Part shown: positions 62,829 to 64,000 of the stretch, in pieces | Numbering within the stretch: the first letter of the stretch is position 1 | How the letters are laid out: each line of letters opens with the position of its first letter | Source: Synechococcus sp. CC9311 | GTDB taxonomy: Bacteria; Cyanobacteriota; Cyanobacteriia; PCC-6307; Cyanobiaceae | Direction of reading: 5' to 3' | Assembly: GCF_000014585.1 (NCBI RefSeq) | Contig: NC_008319.1 | Coordinates: forward strand, 1,922,001-1,986,000 | Length of the DNA: 64,000 bases | The notes under the pieces: generated by a model | The model's database searches: none | Told to the model about the DNA's origin: nothing | The model's input: the letters and a program-made list of their open reading frames with translations, nothing else | Translations under genes and position numbers: made by a program

Positions 62829-64000
62829 ATGGCATGCAGCTTGATCGTGGGGCTTGGCCGCTCCGGGGTCGGCGCAGCGCGCCTCCTTCATGCTCAAGGC
62901 CATCACGTCGTTGTGCTCGAAAGGGACGACGGTCCCGCACAACAATTCAAGGCGCAACAACTGAGAGATCAAGGCATTCAAACCGAGTTGGGATGCCCTC
63001 TGGAGTTCTCCAGCTTTCAGCGCTGGTTGGATCAAATTGAGCAAGTCGTGATCAGCCCAGGGATCCCCTGGGACCATCCCACCTTGATGCAGCTTCGAGA
63101 TCACGGTGTCACCGTGAGAGGTGAAATGGCCGTGGCATGGCAAGCCCTCTGCAAGTGCCCTTGGATTGGAATCACAGGCACAAACGGCAAAACCACCGTG
63201 ACGCATTTGCTGCATCACGTTCTGAACCAAGCTGGACTGTATGCGCCAATGGCCGGAAATGTGGGCGATTCCGCCGCCGAATTAGGGCTGCAGTGTATGG
63301 ATCCAGCCCAGACCAAACCGGACTGGATCGTGATGGAGATGAGTAGTTATCAAATTGAATCAGCGATTGAAGTAAGACCAACCATCGGTATTTGGACCAC
63401 TCTGACTCCTGACCATTTGGAACGCCACGGCTCCATGGATGCCTACAGAGACATCAAAAAAGGGCTGCTTCAGCGCTCCGAGCATGCCGTTCTCAATGCC
63501 GACGACGCTGATCTTCAAAGCAGGCATGCTGACTGGCCAGACGCCCAGTGGATTAGCTCTGCACAAAACAAATGTGAGCCTTCAAATCTTGAGCTTTGGA
63601 TTAATCCAGAAGGTTTTGTTTGCAGCAAAAAAGGTGCACTCTTTCCAGCCAATGCGCTCGCCATGCTTGGCGAACACAATCGCCAAAATATGCTGCTCGT
63701 TACGGCAGCTGCCCTGCAAACTGGATTAGAAGCACAAGCGATCGAGCGTGGGTTGCGCAGCTTCCCGGGAGTACCACATCGCCTAGAGAGTCTGGGATCG
63801 CTCCACGGCATGAACGTGTTCAACGACAGCAAAGCCACGAATTACGACGCGGCAGCCGTTGCCCTTCAAGCCGTGCCTAGCCCGATCGCGTTACTTGCTG
63901 GTGGATTATCCAAGCAAGGTGATGCCAGTGGATGGCTGCAATTACTACACGACAAGGTATGTTCGATCGCCCTCTTTGGAAGCGACCGAGATATTTTATT
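62829..64000 (+). CDS. murD: UDP-MurNAc-L-Ala:D-Glu ligase, 5' part (cut by window)
   Basis: ATG 62829, open to the window end (390 codons shown, no stop). N-terminal GLGRSGVGAARLLHAQGHHV is the UDP-binding Rossmann part. ATP loop: WIGITGTNGKTTVTHLLHHV. DWIVMEMSSYQIE and LTPDHLERHGSMDAYRDIK follow, and NDSKATNYDAAAVALQA is typical. It adds D-glutamate in peptidoglycan synthesis. Follows tRNA-Val by 27 bases. Confidence 0.95.
   Translation, partial: MACSLIVGLGRSGVGAARLLHAQGHHVVVLERDDGPAQQFKAQQLRDQGIQTELGCPLEFSSFQRWLDQIEQVVISPGIPWDHPTLMQLRDHGVTVRGEMAVAWQALCKCPWIGITGTNGKTTVTHLLHHVLNQAGLYAPMAGNVGDSAAELGLQCMDPAQTKPDWIVMEMSSYQIESAIEVRPTIGIWTTLTPDHLERHGSMDAYRDIKKGLLQRSEHAVLNADDADLQSRHADWPDAQWISSAQNKCEPSNLELWINPEGFVCSKKGALFPANALAMLGEHNRQNMLLVTAAALQTGLEAQAIERGLRSFPGVPHRLESLGSLHGMNVFNDSKATNYDAAAVALQAVPSPIALLAGGLSKQGDASGWLQLLHDKVCSIALFGSDRDIL

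Overview
The window comes from a marine, phycoerythrin-containing picocyanobacterium of the Synechococcus type (sub-cluster 5.1). The evidence is psbV, petF, two high-light-inducible proteins, a PSII S4-domain protein and a full kaiABC set. The presence of kaiA argues against Prochlorococcus, which lacks it. A lipid A gene cluster and a block that looks like the regulatory island for type IV chromatic acclimation (CA4) also fit. By eye the core is close to half GC, with several clearly AT-rich accessory stretches.

Layout. 1-4.1 kb: small hypothetical genes, an hli operon, a GNAT acetyltransferase, and an intergenic stretch with three exact cyanobacterial DnaA boxes. 4.1-8.4 kb: gluQ, hup, an MBL-fold protein, glgX and tRNA-Gly. 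8.4-12.7 kb: a GPH sugar symporter, an MlaE-type lipid permease with a DUF3119 partner, DUF3086 and plsY. 12.8-20.6 kb: pyrF, an SMP-30 protein, tyrS, DUF1825, a LuxR-type regulator, a helix-hairpin-helix/GIY-YIG gene pair, pepA and small genes. 20.7-28.8 kb, minus strand: purC, bamA, lpxC, fabZ, lpxA, lpxB and msrA, a tightly overlapped outer-membrane operon. 28.9-36.1 kb: purD, nblS, the kaiCBA cluster on the minus strand, then rplU and rpmA on the plus strand.

36.2-41.6 kb is an AT-rich island between rpmA and truB. It holds an hli gene, a HEAT-repeat phycobilin lyase of the MpeW/MpeZ/CpeY family, an unlisted 55-codon ribbon-helix-helix regulator, two tandem AraC-type regulators that overlap by ATGA, and a Nif11-like gene. 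This gene set fits the CA4-B type of chromatic acclimation island, in which FciA/FciB-type regulators control a lyase that changes the chromophore on phycoerythrin II. It is the most interesting part of the window.

42-44.5 kb: a methyltransferase, truB and a YebC-family gene. 44.5-48 kb: an AT-rich accessory stretch with an acyltransferase-3 relic and many micro-genes. 48.1-54 kb: a fused 5-oxoprolinase, nagB and a SpoIID protein. 54.1-57.5 kb: rnz, psbV, then an unusual phycobilisome linker-domain protein with a hydrophobic C-terminus, and a DUF1330 gene. 57.7-64 kb: petF, prmA, serA, a PSII S4-domain gene, tRNA-Val and the 5' part of murD.

I saw no rRNA, CRISPR array, intact insertion sequence or prophage. 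All functional names rest on motif recognition by reading; no database search was run.
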